A stretch of 27,708 bases of DNA, from contig JADGJL010000269.1 in assembly GCA_027600665.1 (NCBI GenBank), forward strand, positions 1 to 27,708. Reading direction: 5' to 3'. The notes below the pieces were generated by a model that did not search any database, was not told the DNA's origin, and was given only the letters and a program-made list of their open reading frames with translations. The stretch is from Irineochytrium annulatum. Lineage: Eukaryota; Chytridiomycota; Chytridiomycetes; Chytridiales; Chytridiaceae. The position numbers were made by a program, and so were the translations under genes. Position 1 is the stretch's first letter. Each line of letters begins with the position of its first letter. Below are positions 1-10,118 of this stretch, in pieces.

Positions 1-650
1 GTGTGGTACCGGTATTGGCGGGAGTGGGAGTGATCACCGGCCAACTAAGCAACCGTTGCAAATGCGGCACTTAATAGAACTGGCTGGCTGTTCTGCGTAT
101 CCCGCAATCTGTTGTTTATTGACGCTGATGAAACTCCAACCGACGCCCGTCGGGAGGGGACGAGGAGGGACGAGACGGCGTCGCAGGTTGGAGACGCAGC
201 CTGGCGCGCGGAGGGGGAGAGGGGGAGGGGTCGGCCCGCGGCCCGCCTCCGTTGGATTTCATCTTACGCGGGTGCGTTCCGTGCGTTATCCTTGCCCGCG
301 TCGGCCGCACTCCCTTCGCACGCCTTGTTTCCACCATGCCGTCACTACGGATGCGGTCATATTGTGGAAGATCCCTTCTCCCCGCTAGTAAAGCCCTGGA
401 TTGCGACATTAACTTCAATCTCGCTCTACGTAATTTTCTTGGCATCCAAATTGCTGGCTGTCGTAATAATGTCGTCTTCAAAAATCACACTTGAATACCT
501 GATTGCAGAAGGTGAAGACATATAATGTATTTATTCTTTGCACTTATTTAATAATTCCGTTACGACTTCCGATGTGAGAAGAGCATTTGTTCTACGTCTT
601 CCAGTATTCAGGCCATCCGCCTTGAGACCCGACCAACAGCTAGGCCGTGC
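1..650. other. Left-edge intergenic region, no supported gene
   Basis: No reading frame here shows a recognisable domain. The open frames at about 56-525 overlap each other on both strands and are rich in Arg, Pro and Gly, as expected from chance translation of G-rich DNA. A purine-rich stretch lies at about 150-235. The right end (about 530-650) is the 3' flank of the minus-strand F-box gene that starts at 1493. Part of a gene lying mostly outside the window cannot be excluded. Confidence 0.5.
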
Positions 651-1493
651 TCACCCTGCCGTGTAGACATAAGTATTGTCAAGTTCCCATCCCCAGCACT
701 CGGATTCAGCGTCCCAACCGTCGTCATCTCCACCATCGTCTTCGTGGGCAGAGTCATCATCCCCGCTCGCGTCAGCGTCGCATGCGTCGCACATCACATA
801 CTGCCACTCCCTCTGATTCCTTAGCCTGCCTTTCCTCCCACACAGATCACACGTTCGCGACGCCTCGATCTGCGCCCTCCGACCGTCCCCTCCGCCCCCG
901 CACCTTAGCCTGCCATACTTCTCCGAGATAAACCCGACCGGCCCTGTGCCGCTCTCGTCCAGACGCTCCAGCAGGCGCCACAGCACGCGCGCCCAACCCA
1001 TCCCGACCTCCCAGCTCGCGTCGCCCATGGCGCGCGGGAAGGCCGCGCGGATCCGGGCCAGGGTCGTCGAGCGTTCCTCCTTGAGGCAGTTGGGTTGCCA
1101 GAAGGGCTTCTTGAATCCGGAGGACTTAAGCAGGTCGATCGCGGGCCTGCACCGCTCGTCCCCTCTGAACCACTCGAGGAACCTGTACAACGTGTTTGGG
1201 GCCTCATCCTCAGTATATCGCAGGGTGCCGTCGTCGATTAGGCCGCGGACGAGGTCCAATAATCCTCCCGGGTTTGTCCGGCCGGCGTCGCGTAGGCGGT
1301 GGAGGAGCCGGCCCTGGCCGGCTCGGTCCAGGGAGAAGCGGCGCTTGTAGGATGGCGATCGCCAGGTGAGCGAGTGGACGGTGCGGGTGAGGGTGGTGAG
1401 TGGGAAGAGGGAGCAGAGGTCGTCGCAGGTGAGGAGGAGGATGCGCGCCCAGAGCTCGGGTGGGAGCTGCGGGATGAGGGCGGTTGAAGCCAT
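651..1493 (-). CDS. F-box-like protein with a C-terminal CxxC...CxxC motif
   Basis: Intronless frame of 280 residues. The N-terminus has the pattern of an F-box: QLPPELWARILLLTCDDLC (residues 8-26), then a Ser/Thr-rich hydrophobic stretch. F-box proteins recruit substrates to SCF ubiquitin ligases through Skp1. The C-terminal half carries two CxxC pairs 16 residues apart (Cys215, 218, 235, 238), which could bind zinc, followed by an Asp-rich tail. I start at the ATG at 1493 (MASTAL) because the neighbouring copy is similar from the matching Met; an upstream in-frame ATG at 1538 would add 15 residues. The F-box call rests on pattern only; substrate and pathway are unknown. It is the intact member of a tandem pair with 1932-2291. 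Confidence 0.6.
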   Translation of the reverse strand: MASTALIPQLPPELWARILLLTCDDLCSLFPLTTLTRTVHSLTWRSPSYKRRFSLDRAGQGRLLHRLRDAGRTNPGGLLDLVRGLIDDGTLRYTEDEAPNTLYRFLEWFRGDERCRPAIDLLKSSGFKKPFWQPNCLKEERSTTLARIRAAFPRAMGDASWEVGMGWARVLWRLLERLDESGTGPVGFISEKYGRLRCGGGGDGRRAQIEASRTCDLCGRKGRLRNQREWQYVMCDACDADASGDDDSAHEDDGGDDDGWDAESECWGWELDNTYVYTAG

Positions 1494-1931
1494 TGGTGGC
1501 GTGAAACGAAACGTCCGCTCAAGCCTCCTTACAAACATGCAACATCTGTGAGCATACTGTTACAAGCAGATTTTATTTCTTTTCTTTCTTTCTTCCTTTC
1601 TCACCTTTTTCCTTTAAATTCGCAATCTCCTTTATTTCTCGAGGTAGTGAAGGAAACTCGTGGTAAGGGAAACCAGAAATCAGCCGCGCTGGCAGCAGAT
1701 AATCTGCCGTGCCACGCCTCCTATTGGAAGTTCACATAGCAGGAATGCCTCGCACCCAACGTGTTCGCCACAGTAGTGTTGACATGGTAGGTTAAGAGAT
1801 TAATAGAGTTCGCGCTGAAGAAGGTTTCCATATTCGAAGTTTTGTGCTCAAGTATCCTACGCGACCTGGTTGCCAACACGGTCTGCTAACTAAAGCCTAA
1901 ATAAAAGGCCCGTAACGGCCCTACGGTGAGC
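1494..1931. other. Spacer between tandem F-box copies, with a pyrimidine tract
   Basis: This is the upstream flank of the first F-box gene and the downstream flank of the truncated copy. A pyrimidine-rich tract of T and CTTT units lies at about 1565-1615. The bases just upstream of the 1493 start (CTCAAGCCTCCTTACA) recur upstream of the second copy (CTCAAGCCTCTTTACA), so the duplication included some 5' flank. No coding sequence recognised. Confidence 0.45.
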
Positions 1932-2291
1932 TTAATTTTTTCCGCCGTACTCCTTCAGAGTAAGCAAATGTGATGTCCAAGTCCGCATAAAATAACAATT
2001 AACTTCATCGGTGTTTTGCAGGGTGCCGTCGTCGACCAGGCTGTGGAGGAGGCTGAACAATAGGTCCGAGTTTGCCCGGCAGGCGTCGCGTAGGTGGCGG
2101 GTGAGGCGGGTCTGGCCGGCTCTGTCCAGGGAGAAGCGGCGCTTGTAGGATGGCGATCGCCAAGTGAGCGAGTGGACAGTGCGGGTGAGGGTGGTGAGAG
2201 GGAAGAGGGAGCAGAGATCGTCGCAGGTGAGGAGGAGGATGCGCGCCCAAAGCTCGGCGGGGAGCTGCGGGACGAGGGCGGTTGAAGGCAT
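1932..2291 (-). pseudogene. Truncated tandem copy of the F-box gene
   Basis: Open frame of 119 residues from the ATG at 2291. Residues 1 to about 95 closely match the gene at 651-1493 (MPSTALVPQLPAELW here, MASTALIPQLPPELW there); the shared DNA stretch of about 330 bases differs at only a small fraction of positions in its best part. Similarity stops just after the DDGTL motif; an unrelated tail of about 20 residues then runs to a stop. The part with the paired CxxC motif is missing. The reading frame is intact over the F-box, so a short F-box-only protein could still be made; I call it a pseudogene because the rest of the parent is lost. It lies head-to-tail with the parent. Confidence 0.55.
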
Positions 2292-2419
2292 TGCTCTTAT
2301 GTGACACAGCTCAAGCCTCTTTACACTGTACGAAATCAACTATCAGTTAATAAAGGAAGCAAACTTCTTAGCAAACTTCTAACAACAAAAGGTATTCGAT
2401 ATATATAAACAAATTTATT

Positions 2420-3869
2420 TTAATCATCTCTTCGATCTGTTGCGTCAAAGATTTTCATCTTCATCGCATGTGTATCTACCTCGCTGCCGCCCCCAAGTTC
2501 GCTCTCAGGCAACGTTACCTCCGGGTCTTTCAAAAGACCATGCTTCCCCAATGACGGATCTGTTGTAGGAAGCGCACTGTGGCTTGTTCGGGCCCGAGAG
2601 CGAGTCTTGCTATATGTGTACAATATACCGGCTCCAAATGCTACAAATTGCACGAGGTTAAACCTTTAGCGCCTTGAATGATTAATGGCAAAAAGACTCA
2701 CCTAACAGGACGCCGAAGACCCCAAACGCCGTGACGGGATCATCAAACAACAACATCCCCGCAACCGCAATCGGCAGCTTATTTAGCGCCCCCGTCATGC
2801 TATAAGTCGTCGAGCTCGTCACCCGGACGCACCACGCGCTCCCGTAGCTGATCGCGAACGCGCTCACGGAGCTCACGGCGAGCGCTGCCAGCAGACCCGC
2901 CATAGCGGTCCAGCCGCCGGCTTCCTCGTCCCCAAAATACCTCTCCCTCGTCCTCCCCAGCTCGGGCCCCTCGACGACAAAGGAGCACAACATCAGCACG
3001 GGCACGGACAGCAGGTTGTTATAGTACACTGTGTCAAAGTCTTTGAACCCCACATCCTTTATCCTCGCGCGCATGAACAACACGAAGAACGCCGACGTCA
3101 GGCAGTTCGCCACCATCCAGACGTACGCCTCGAAGGCCGACGACGCGCCTTTTACGACCTTCCCTTGCGACAGGTCCGACCAGCCCGCGATAACGGAGGA
3201 CAAGACCATGAGGACAAAGCTGAGGAGCGTGAGCGGTTCGACGGCGGACCCGCCGAACCAGGTGCGCTCACCAAAGGCGATGAGGATGATAGTCAGGTTC
3301 TTGAAGACGGTCAGGAGCGGGATGGCCATGGACTGGATCGCTTTCGAGCCGGTGTAAATCATGGCGACCATGGCGATGGAGACCGGGAACCAGCGGATGG
3401 CATCGGCGTGGGTGTAGGGGCGGAGGTTGGTGATGAGGTTTAGGGACGTGAACAGGTAGATCATGAGGACTGTTGAGGAGTTCTTTTTCGCGACGAAGAA
3501 AGGCCAAGATTAGCGTCCATGGAAAGCAGAAGACAGGATACGTTACCTGGATGGCCAGCACCAGGAAGTTCATGTGGAATTCATAGCTAGACAGGATGAG
3601 CTTGTTTGTCACCGTCATGAGCTGGGATCGAATGCAGGTCAGATCACGGCTCCGGAAGGAACGTTAAGGCCCCCAGAGGTCTCCGGCTGCATCCCGGTGT
3701 CCACGTCCCGGTCCGCGCGCTCGGGACCTCCAACGAAGCCGCGTCGTCCCGACCGACCAGATTACGAGACCTCCCCGTGGCACTTTGAGGAACTCACGAT
3801 CGATGCGCCGCAGTAGGCCATGATGGCCGGAGCGGGGCCGTTCCAGAACGATGTGGACGTGGCCGTCAT
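2420..3869 (-). CDS. VRG4: Golgi GDP-mannose transporter (Vrg4/GMT type)
   Basis: Nucleotide-sugar transporter that exchanges cytosolic GDP-mannose for luminal GMP in the Golgi, feeding mannosylation of proteins and lipids. Proposed exons: 3869-3798, 3621-3547, 3482-2702, 2640-2420 (introns of 176, 64 and 61 bases, all GT-AG), giving 382 residues. Diagnostic features: AYCGASILMTVTNK near the N-terminus, IRWFPVSIAMVAMIYTGSKA, FKNLTIILIAFGE, YYNNLLSVPVL (the FYNN substrate motif with Tyr for Phe, residues 202-205) and TGALNKLPIAVAG (GALNK motif, 280-284). These are the two motifs that contact the nucleotide sugar in yeast Vrg4. Many hydrophobic segments fit the family's ten-helix fold. The tail after the last helix is about 60 residues of charged sequence, longer than in yeast. 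The acceptor at 3483 is the least certain junction; it preserves the family's loop length. Confidence 0.88.
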
Positions 3870-4423
3870 GATGCACGATGAGGGCCCGTCAGCAAGAAGG
3901 TCGTGATGTTGTGAAATGAAAAGACGCCAGGAGTGTGTTCGGCGATGGCCTAAGGATAGCGATGTAGCGCGAGAGCAGCACTGATGAATCCTTGCCATCG
4001 CCGGCCAGCTGCCGTGAATGCAGGCAGGTTGCGCTGCCTGCGTTTGGCCTTCGATTGAGATGAAGACGGACGGAGAGGACCAACTGCCAGAATGCCAACC
4101 CCGCAGACAGCCGTGGAAAGCGTATAATGGCAATATCGTCCGTAATGCCCAGCGAGATGGTAACAGAAATCAAACGAGTAAGAAAAGTAGGATTGCTAGC
4201 TTGGTTCACACGGCGATGTGGGCCGTATGGCGATGCGGGCCGCGATGGCCGTCAACGACGCTCTTCCGTGGGCATCCGCTGCCGCCGCCGGCCCATCGCG
4301 TAATGAGCATCCAGGCTCTGGGTAACTCCTGCTGATTTCCGCGTTCGATTTACGCCCGCCTGCAATATTCCGGTCGAGGCTCGCAGAAGGCCGTCGAAGG
4401 CTCCAACGAGTCCGTCAGCGACC
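3870..4423. other. Divergent promoter region between the GDP-mannose transporter and the 12-helix gene
   Basis: The transporter starts leftward at 3869 and the membrane protein rightward at 4424, so this stretch must hold both promoters. Open frames within it (for example 3889-4209 on the minus strand) show no domain or codon-bias support. No TATA-like or other motif stands out enough to name. Confidence 0.4.
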
Positions 4424-6620
4424 ATGCCGGCCGACGATATGGACGCCAGGCAGCTTGGCTGCCTTTCCGTCGGGAGCACATCTAGCAACGCGTTCGCGAT
4501 GAGACCGATCACCGGGATCGGGGCGTCTGGCGCGTCGAACGGGCGGCTCCCGTCGTTATCAAGGGGCTTGTCCGTCGCGCCGTCCGCTACAGGCGGAACG
4601 ATGGCGGGGATCCACGCGCTTGTAAAGAACCTGGCCGGCGCAGAGGATGAGCTTCCGCCAAACATATTCCGCGTTGAGACCGCCTTTGAGTCGCCTCCGC
4701 AGCCCGGAAGGTCCGTCGCGACGCGTAAGCCGGCTCAAGCGCGACAAGACGATGCCGACGGTCCCGAGATCGTGATCATGTCCGGCCACCGCCCGCCTGC
4801 TATCAAGGCGAGCTTCGAAATGGAAGCCGACGTTGCCACCCCGGAGGCCGACACAGCGTCGACGATCGACGTGCCAGCCAACGTCGCGGCGGCGAGTGTT
4901 CCGGCCCAATTGGAGGATTCAAAGCTGAGCTCATTCACCGTCCGTTTCGTCTCCCGCAAGCTCGAGTCCCGCTTTCGATCCCACCACAACCTGATCCACA
5001 TAAAGAAAACGAGGCTCCTCGCCGCCATCCTCTCCTCCCTCCTCCTGTTCTACATGCTCGATACCTTCGCCAGCCCGCCTAAACAATTGGCCGAGCTCGC
5101 CGCCCAGACGCATATTGCCAACCCCCCAGACTTCTTCACGCTCCTCGCAAGCTTCGTGGTGGTAGCGTCCAGCTGGGTCGTGGCACAGTATGGAAGAGAG
5201 AGTTTTATCAAAAAATGGCTCCACATCTATCTGAGGGCGGTTTCCCTCTGGGCCCTGCTTATGTTGATGTGCGTGGATCAATACTTCGTGGCCTTGTATA
5301 TCGGGGTGAGGAAAAAAATTAGGCTTTTCATAACTTTTCCTGGTACTTAAATATGACGAGCCAGAACGACCCCGACACCTTCGAGCCCTACGTCAGAGTG
5401 TCCTACCAGCTGCTTCTTCTTAGCACGATCTGCGTCTGCATCCCGGGATACATGACCTGCCTGATGACGTCCACCGCCGCCATCATTCTGAATTGGGGGC
5501 TCGTCATGGCTGTAATTAAGGCCGCCCATTGGGATAACTACCTCTCGATCTTATCTCTCTATGGCTTAACGGCTACCAGCGCGGTCGGGTGCACGAGGGA
5601 GAGGGAGTGGAGGGACCGGAGGATCTTCCTGATGGAGGAGACTCTCTCGGCGCAGTGCGGGATGAGCGTCGACAGCCTCGCGCGGTTGCCGACAAAGCTC
5701 GTGCTTAGCGCGGGGCTGTCGGACGTGTGGGACCCAAAGCCGCACTTAGTGGCCGTCAAAGGGTTGCGAGCGAGGGTCTGGCGGAAGGTGGTGGACGCGC
5801 TTGTGTTAACGTGGTCGGACGGCGCGTTGGAGAAGGAGTTTTTCAAATGGGGGAACAAGCTGTTCGTCAGGCGGTTGAAATACCATATGGTCATGCTTAC
5901 GGCCGGCGATATCGCTGGAGCGTTTCTTGATATGGGCAGGTTAGTCGCCACCGTCCATTGTAATGAAGCTTTAACCCTTCGTTTGATCAGTTATTGCAAC
6001 CTGCCGGCGGGCTTGGCGGATTCGCCGTCGTTGTGTGGGGATCGCGGCATCCTCGTCCGAAATGTGCGGCTGGCGTTTGCGCCCTTGATCGGGCTAATGA
6101 TGATCGTCAGCATTCTCCCTTTGAACCTTGGGCGTCACGTGACGACCACATCATGGATTGTGACAGCAATGTTCATGCTCCGCGGCTTGCTGTTTATCGT
6201 ATTGTGCGTACTTATCGGGAAGTGGGATTCTTCAGATCAGACGGTCCGGATCTTCGTCTGGTAATTTTTATGCCTTCAAAACTGTTTACCTTTTTTTGAG
6301 GAAGCACTAAAACGTATTTGGACAGCAATCTCGTATCCATGTTCCTCCTGTCAACGAGCAGTTGTCTTTTTTCGACACGACAACACGTCTGTATGACGCT
6401 CTCGCTCTCCTTGATCGCGATCGTGGTCGGGTTTGTCATGCGGGGCGCGCTGTTATCCACGATTGTGATAACAACCGTGGCAGCTTTTATCGTCACGTTC
6501 GCGGTGATTTTGGACCTTGAGGCAAAGCAGCGAAGGTTTTTTGCGTTGTCGTATGTGATCAACTCGAGGGCTCGATGCGGGAAGGCGGCGGGCGATGAGA
6601 AGGTCATCCCCGTCAATTGA
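4424..6620 (+). CDS. Two-module, about 12-helix membrane protein resembling adenylyl cyclase membrane halves, without catalytic domains
   Basis: Proposed exons 4424-5305, 5365-6260, 6326-6620 (690 residues). A further possible 51-base intron at 5940-5990 is in frame and stop-free, so splicing there would only remove 17 residues. Residues 1 to about 165 are polar and probably disordered. Then come two similar units. Unit 1 opens with RFVSRKLESRFRSHHN, has about six hydrophobic helices (about 197-370) and closes with a charged helix REREWRDRRIFLMEE (372-386). Unit 2 opens with LEKEFFKWGNKLFVRR (about 449), has about six helices and closes with LEAKQRRFFALSYVI. The LE..F/Y...N entry and charged exit helix recall the M1 and M2 bundles of 12-helix adenylyl cyclases, but only about 60 residues separate the units and none of the class III cyclase motifs is present. 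Function unknown; the cyclase link is inferred from topology. Confidence 0.6.
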
Positions 6621-7476
6621 GAGGAGGGAGGAATGGCCGTGCAGCTGCCGCGCGTTTAGTGGACGACCTTGCAACGTGACCTGGACGTGCCGTCGCATTA
6701 AGCAACGGTCCCGTCAAGCTACGGCACCGCCGATGCGTTTCCGCATCGCTAATATGATGGTGGCTGTTCTAATATGACAGCGTGCAAGGTGTGCTCGTGT
6801 GGCCCCTAAGAAAGGTAAGCCTATTTGAAACGCGTCTCTTCTCACATACAGTTAGGCCGGAAATGGCGGCAGACTCAGTGTTAAGCCAGCTACGCAAACT
6901 GCTACGTTTGCGCCCATCCCACATTCTTATTTGCGGAAACAAAAGGAAATGCGAGGTTCCGCTTGCGTCGAGAGCAGGCACTCGGATACGATACCACCTC
7001 TTGACAATTTTTTTTAGTTGGTAATGTGCAAAGGAACGTCAAAGTTACATCAACGCATGTTTGCGCTCAATCAAAGTGCTCTGGCATCATTGGACTTATC
7101 CTCCATTTTTTTGTCCCCCTAATTTTATCTTGCTTAAACATGGCCAGAGCCGCTTTAGGTATAACCCCGCTTTAGGTATAAGTCGTTCTCCTGCGGGTTT
7201 CATTGACGCTTCTGTAAAGACCAAAGCAATTACATTCAGTTGGCAGCACAATGAACACAAAACTCGTGCTTTTTTGATGAAGTTGTATTAAAAGCTACTG
7301 CAAAACCTGTCGCCGCAAACTCGGTTGCAAACAAAGACCAGCTTCCTTTTGCAATCTAACAAGTAATTGAAAGTAAACCGCAACAAAATCACTGATGACA
7401 GTTGAGTGGTTGCAATAACACAAGAACAAGTGTCCCAAACACACAAGTGGTTGGCCAACAACTGAATCTATTCATA
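6621..7476. other. Convergent 3' intergenic region
   Basis: This separates the 3' ends of the membrane-protein gene (plus) and the doublecortin gene (minus). It becomes AT-rich from about 7000. Small open frames at 6782-7024 and 7061-7291 have no recognisable features and weak codon bias. The only notable element is a short tandem repeat at 7151-7181, listed separately. No RNA gene recognised. Confidence 0.45.
7151..7181 (+). repeat. Short direct repeat, 17-base period
   Basis: The 14-mer CGCTTTAGGTATAA occurs twice, starting at 7151 and 7168, separated by CCC. It lies in AT-rich DNA downstream of two convergent genes. Its role is unknown; it may be chance slippage. Confidence 0.7.
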
Positions 7477-10118
7477 CTACTGCGCCAACGACCGTCTCGG
7501 CGTCGAATTCGAAGTGAGTGAGTTGGTGGAACCCTTCACGCTTTTCGGGAGCCCCGACTTCCTTGTCGAAACCGAGTTCTTTGACGCGCGCACCTTGGAA
7601 GATCTGGCGGAAACACCCTCATCCTCGAGGGACTCTTGCGACTCGCCCTGCTCCAGCGACTCCCTCGACCCGTCCCCGGCTTCCAGGGTCTCCTGCGAGC
7701 CGTCATCCTCCAACGACTCCTTCGACCCACCGGCGTCACCAGCGTCCAAAGTCTCCTCCGATGCCACCATCGTCTCCCTTGAGCCATCCTCGTCCTCCTC
7801 CTCGTCCTCTTCTTCCTCCTCCTCAGACTCTTCCTCGCTCTCCTCCTTCCCGTCGTTGAACTCCCGAAGCTCTGCCTGGTCCCCGTGCCCGCCGCCGTCG
7901 CCGCCACCGTCCCGAATGGCCTCATCCTCCTCCACCTCCTCCGCCGAGTCCGACTCGGACCCGGACCCGACTGACGACGCGGACGCGGACCGTCGGCTCG
8001 ACCGCCGTGACGCGGCCTTGGCGCTCCGCCCGCCGCGCGACTTGGCGGACTTGGCAGCCCCGGCCTTGACGGATGCCGCCCTGCTTCGTCCCGCGGGGGC
8101 CGCCGCGGTCTCGGCCTCGAGCGCTTGCATGGTCCCGTCGGTCGCCTTCCTCACACGCCTCATGATCGGGTCGCGCACCTTCCGGATACGAGTAAGGTAC
8201 TCATTATGGGTCGTCGATCCCCCGAGGCCGATGAAGTGGGACGCGGCCTGCTGGGGCCGGTTGATGTCGTACGGGACGGGGTAAAAGGGGTCGTCGGCGC
8301 AGGAGATGACGAAGGAGCGAGGGTGGGAGGCGTCGGTCGGGTGTTCGAGGGTTGTGAAGAGACGCTCGATGGAGTCAAGGCGGCGGCCGTCCATGCCGTG
8401 GATGCGGGTAACGCGGCCGCCGGGGAGGTCGATGGTGATGTTAATGTGGTCGATGAGCTTGTGAAGAGCTTAGCGTGAGTTTAAGGCATAAACGAATGCG
8501 TACCTTTTTCAAGTTGGGGTATCGGGATTTTGTCATGCTGATTGTGAAACCGTGGTGGTAAGAGTCTCCGTTAGGGTAGAATGTTACAGATTTAGGTATC
8601 TATAAGAGGAAAGGCAAAAGGCAAAATTAGCACCGTAATAGATATAGCCTAAAGAAAACCCCTACCTCGGCTTCTTTATGTGTCTCAAGCTGCAAGTTCG
8701 GATTGACGATCGGATATCGCGCAGGAATGAACGCCTCCCACGCGGCGGCGACAAGCGTCTGGCCATCCGAAATATCCTTTAGGTTCCTTATCTTACGGCC
8801 AGATTCCGCGTCGTAGAACTTCCGCACCATCCCCGATTTAAGTCGCATTTGTCCGTTAACTGTGGACAACAACTGGGAGGAGATGTTCGCACATTAGCAC
8901 AATGTCGAAGAACGGCGGCGAAAAAAAAAGGCGTACGTGATCTGTTGACTTGCAATTCCGATAATTCAGAACGATCCTCATTGGCGCCGTAATGTCCCCA
9001 TTCCGATACAGGACAACCCGGTAGCCCTTGCTGCTCGGCATGAAAATCGGTGGATCCTTTAACAGCCTCTCCTTCTCCTTCTCCCTGCTGTCCTCTTCCT
9101 CCTTCGGCCTCACTCCCCAACCGCCCCTTCGTAACACAGGCTTTCGTGCTGGCGCCGCGCCGCCTCCACCAGCCCCACCGGCAGCCGCTTGACGGCCAGG
9201 AACGTAGCCCACGTTCATGTCGGACGTGATTGGGTAGGGTATGGAGCGGTAGTGCTCGCCAGCGGAGGCGACATAGATGCCGCCGTCCTCGATCTCGGAG
9301 AGATCTCGAACGACTTTGTCGCCTTCAATGGTGTAGATTTTGCGGACGGCGCCGTTCGCGAGGCCGAGGTCCATTGAGACGTTGAGCAGGAACTAGGGGT
9401 AGATTCAAAATATGTCACTCAACAACTCCTCTTGAGGGGTCTGGCTCTAACAGCTACACACCTGCTCGAAGTTCCTGTATATCCGTTGGGAGACCACGAA
9501 CCGCTTGGCGGCGTTGAACATGTCCCCGTTCCTGAAGACCCTGATCCGCTTGCTCTTAAACTCGTCCAGCTTCGACGGCTCGGTCCTCACGGGCCCCAGG
9601 TTCACCATCGCGTCCGGCTGCCTCACCCTCCTCACGGGTTCGGGGATCTTGGACTTCTGCTGCTGCGCCGCCGGAGGGTCCTTCTTCGCCGTCACCGGCT
9701 TGGGCGTCTTGGCCGTCGCGCGGCCATCGCGCGTCCGGGCCTGGTTGCGGGAGGGTTGACGCGAGGGCTTCCGTGAAGCTTGCTTGCTCACGAGCGACTC
9801 TTTGGACTGCAGGACGCTCCCGGGCTCCTCTTCCCCGTCCTCACCCTCGTCGTCCTCATCACCCTCCTCCTCCTCCCCGTCCTCCCCTTCTTCATCGTCC
9901 TCTCCACCGCCACCCTCCGCGTCCTCGTCGTCGTCATCGGCTCCATCACCGTCTTCCGCCTGATCGCCGTCTTCATCGGCGTCATCGTCGGCAGGGTCCT
10001 CGTCCCCGTTCCCATCTCCGTCCTCGTCCTCGTCCTCGTCGTCCACGACCTCGTCTTCCTGATCCTGTTCGTCCTCCTCGTCCTCGTTCTCCTCGTCGTC
10101 GTCGTCGTAGGGCGGCAT
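7477..10118 (-). CDS. Protein with three doublecortin (DCX) domains
   Basis: Proposed exons 10118-9462, 9392-8937, 8872-8666, 8599-8504, 8457-7477 (introns 69, 64, 66 and 46 bases; all junctions phase 0), 798 residues. Doublecortin domains bind microtubules; animal relatives such as RP1 and DCDC2 act in cilia. Domain 1 (about 189-273): RIRVFRNGD, then NGAVRKIYTIEG and DGGIYVASAGE. Domain 2 (about 341-430): YRVVLYRNGD, SGMVRKFYDAESG, SDGQTLVAAAWE. Domain 3 (about 444-537): VTFYPNGDSYHHGF, GGRVTRIHGMDGRR. Domains 1 and 2 are each split by an intron at the same place, after the first sub-motif, and domain 3 nearly so. Residues 1 to about 105 are almost all Asp, Glu and Gly. The C-terminal third is Ser/Lys/Arg-rich, then acidic with S-x-E-S/T-L-E repeats. 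A role in the zoospore flagellum or cytoskeleton is inferred from the family. Confidence 0.85.

Noticed and set aside
3762..4209. Minus-strand frames upstream of the GDP-mannose transporter start
   Set aside because: Only the last part (from 3869) matches the transporter family; upstream sequence has no family similarity and lies in the divergent promoter.
7514..8284. Plus-strand frame of 256 codons, Ser/Asp-rich
   Set aside because: Antisense shadow of the last exon of the doublecortin gene; its composition mirrors that gene's acidic and Ser-rich tail.
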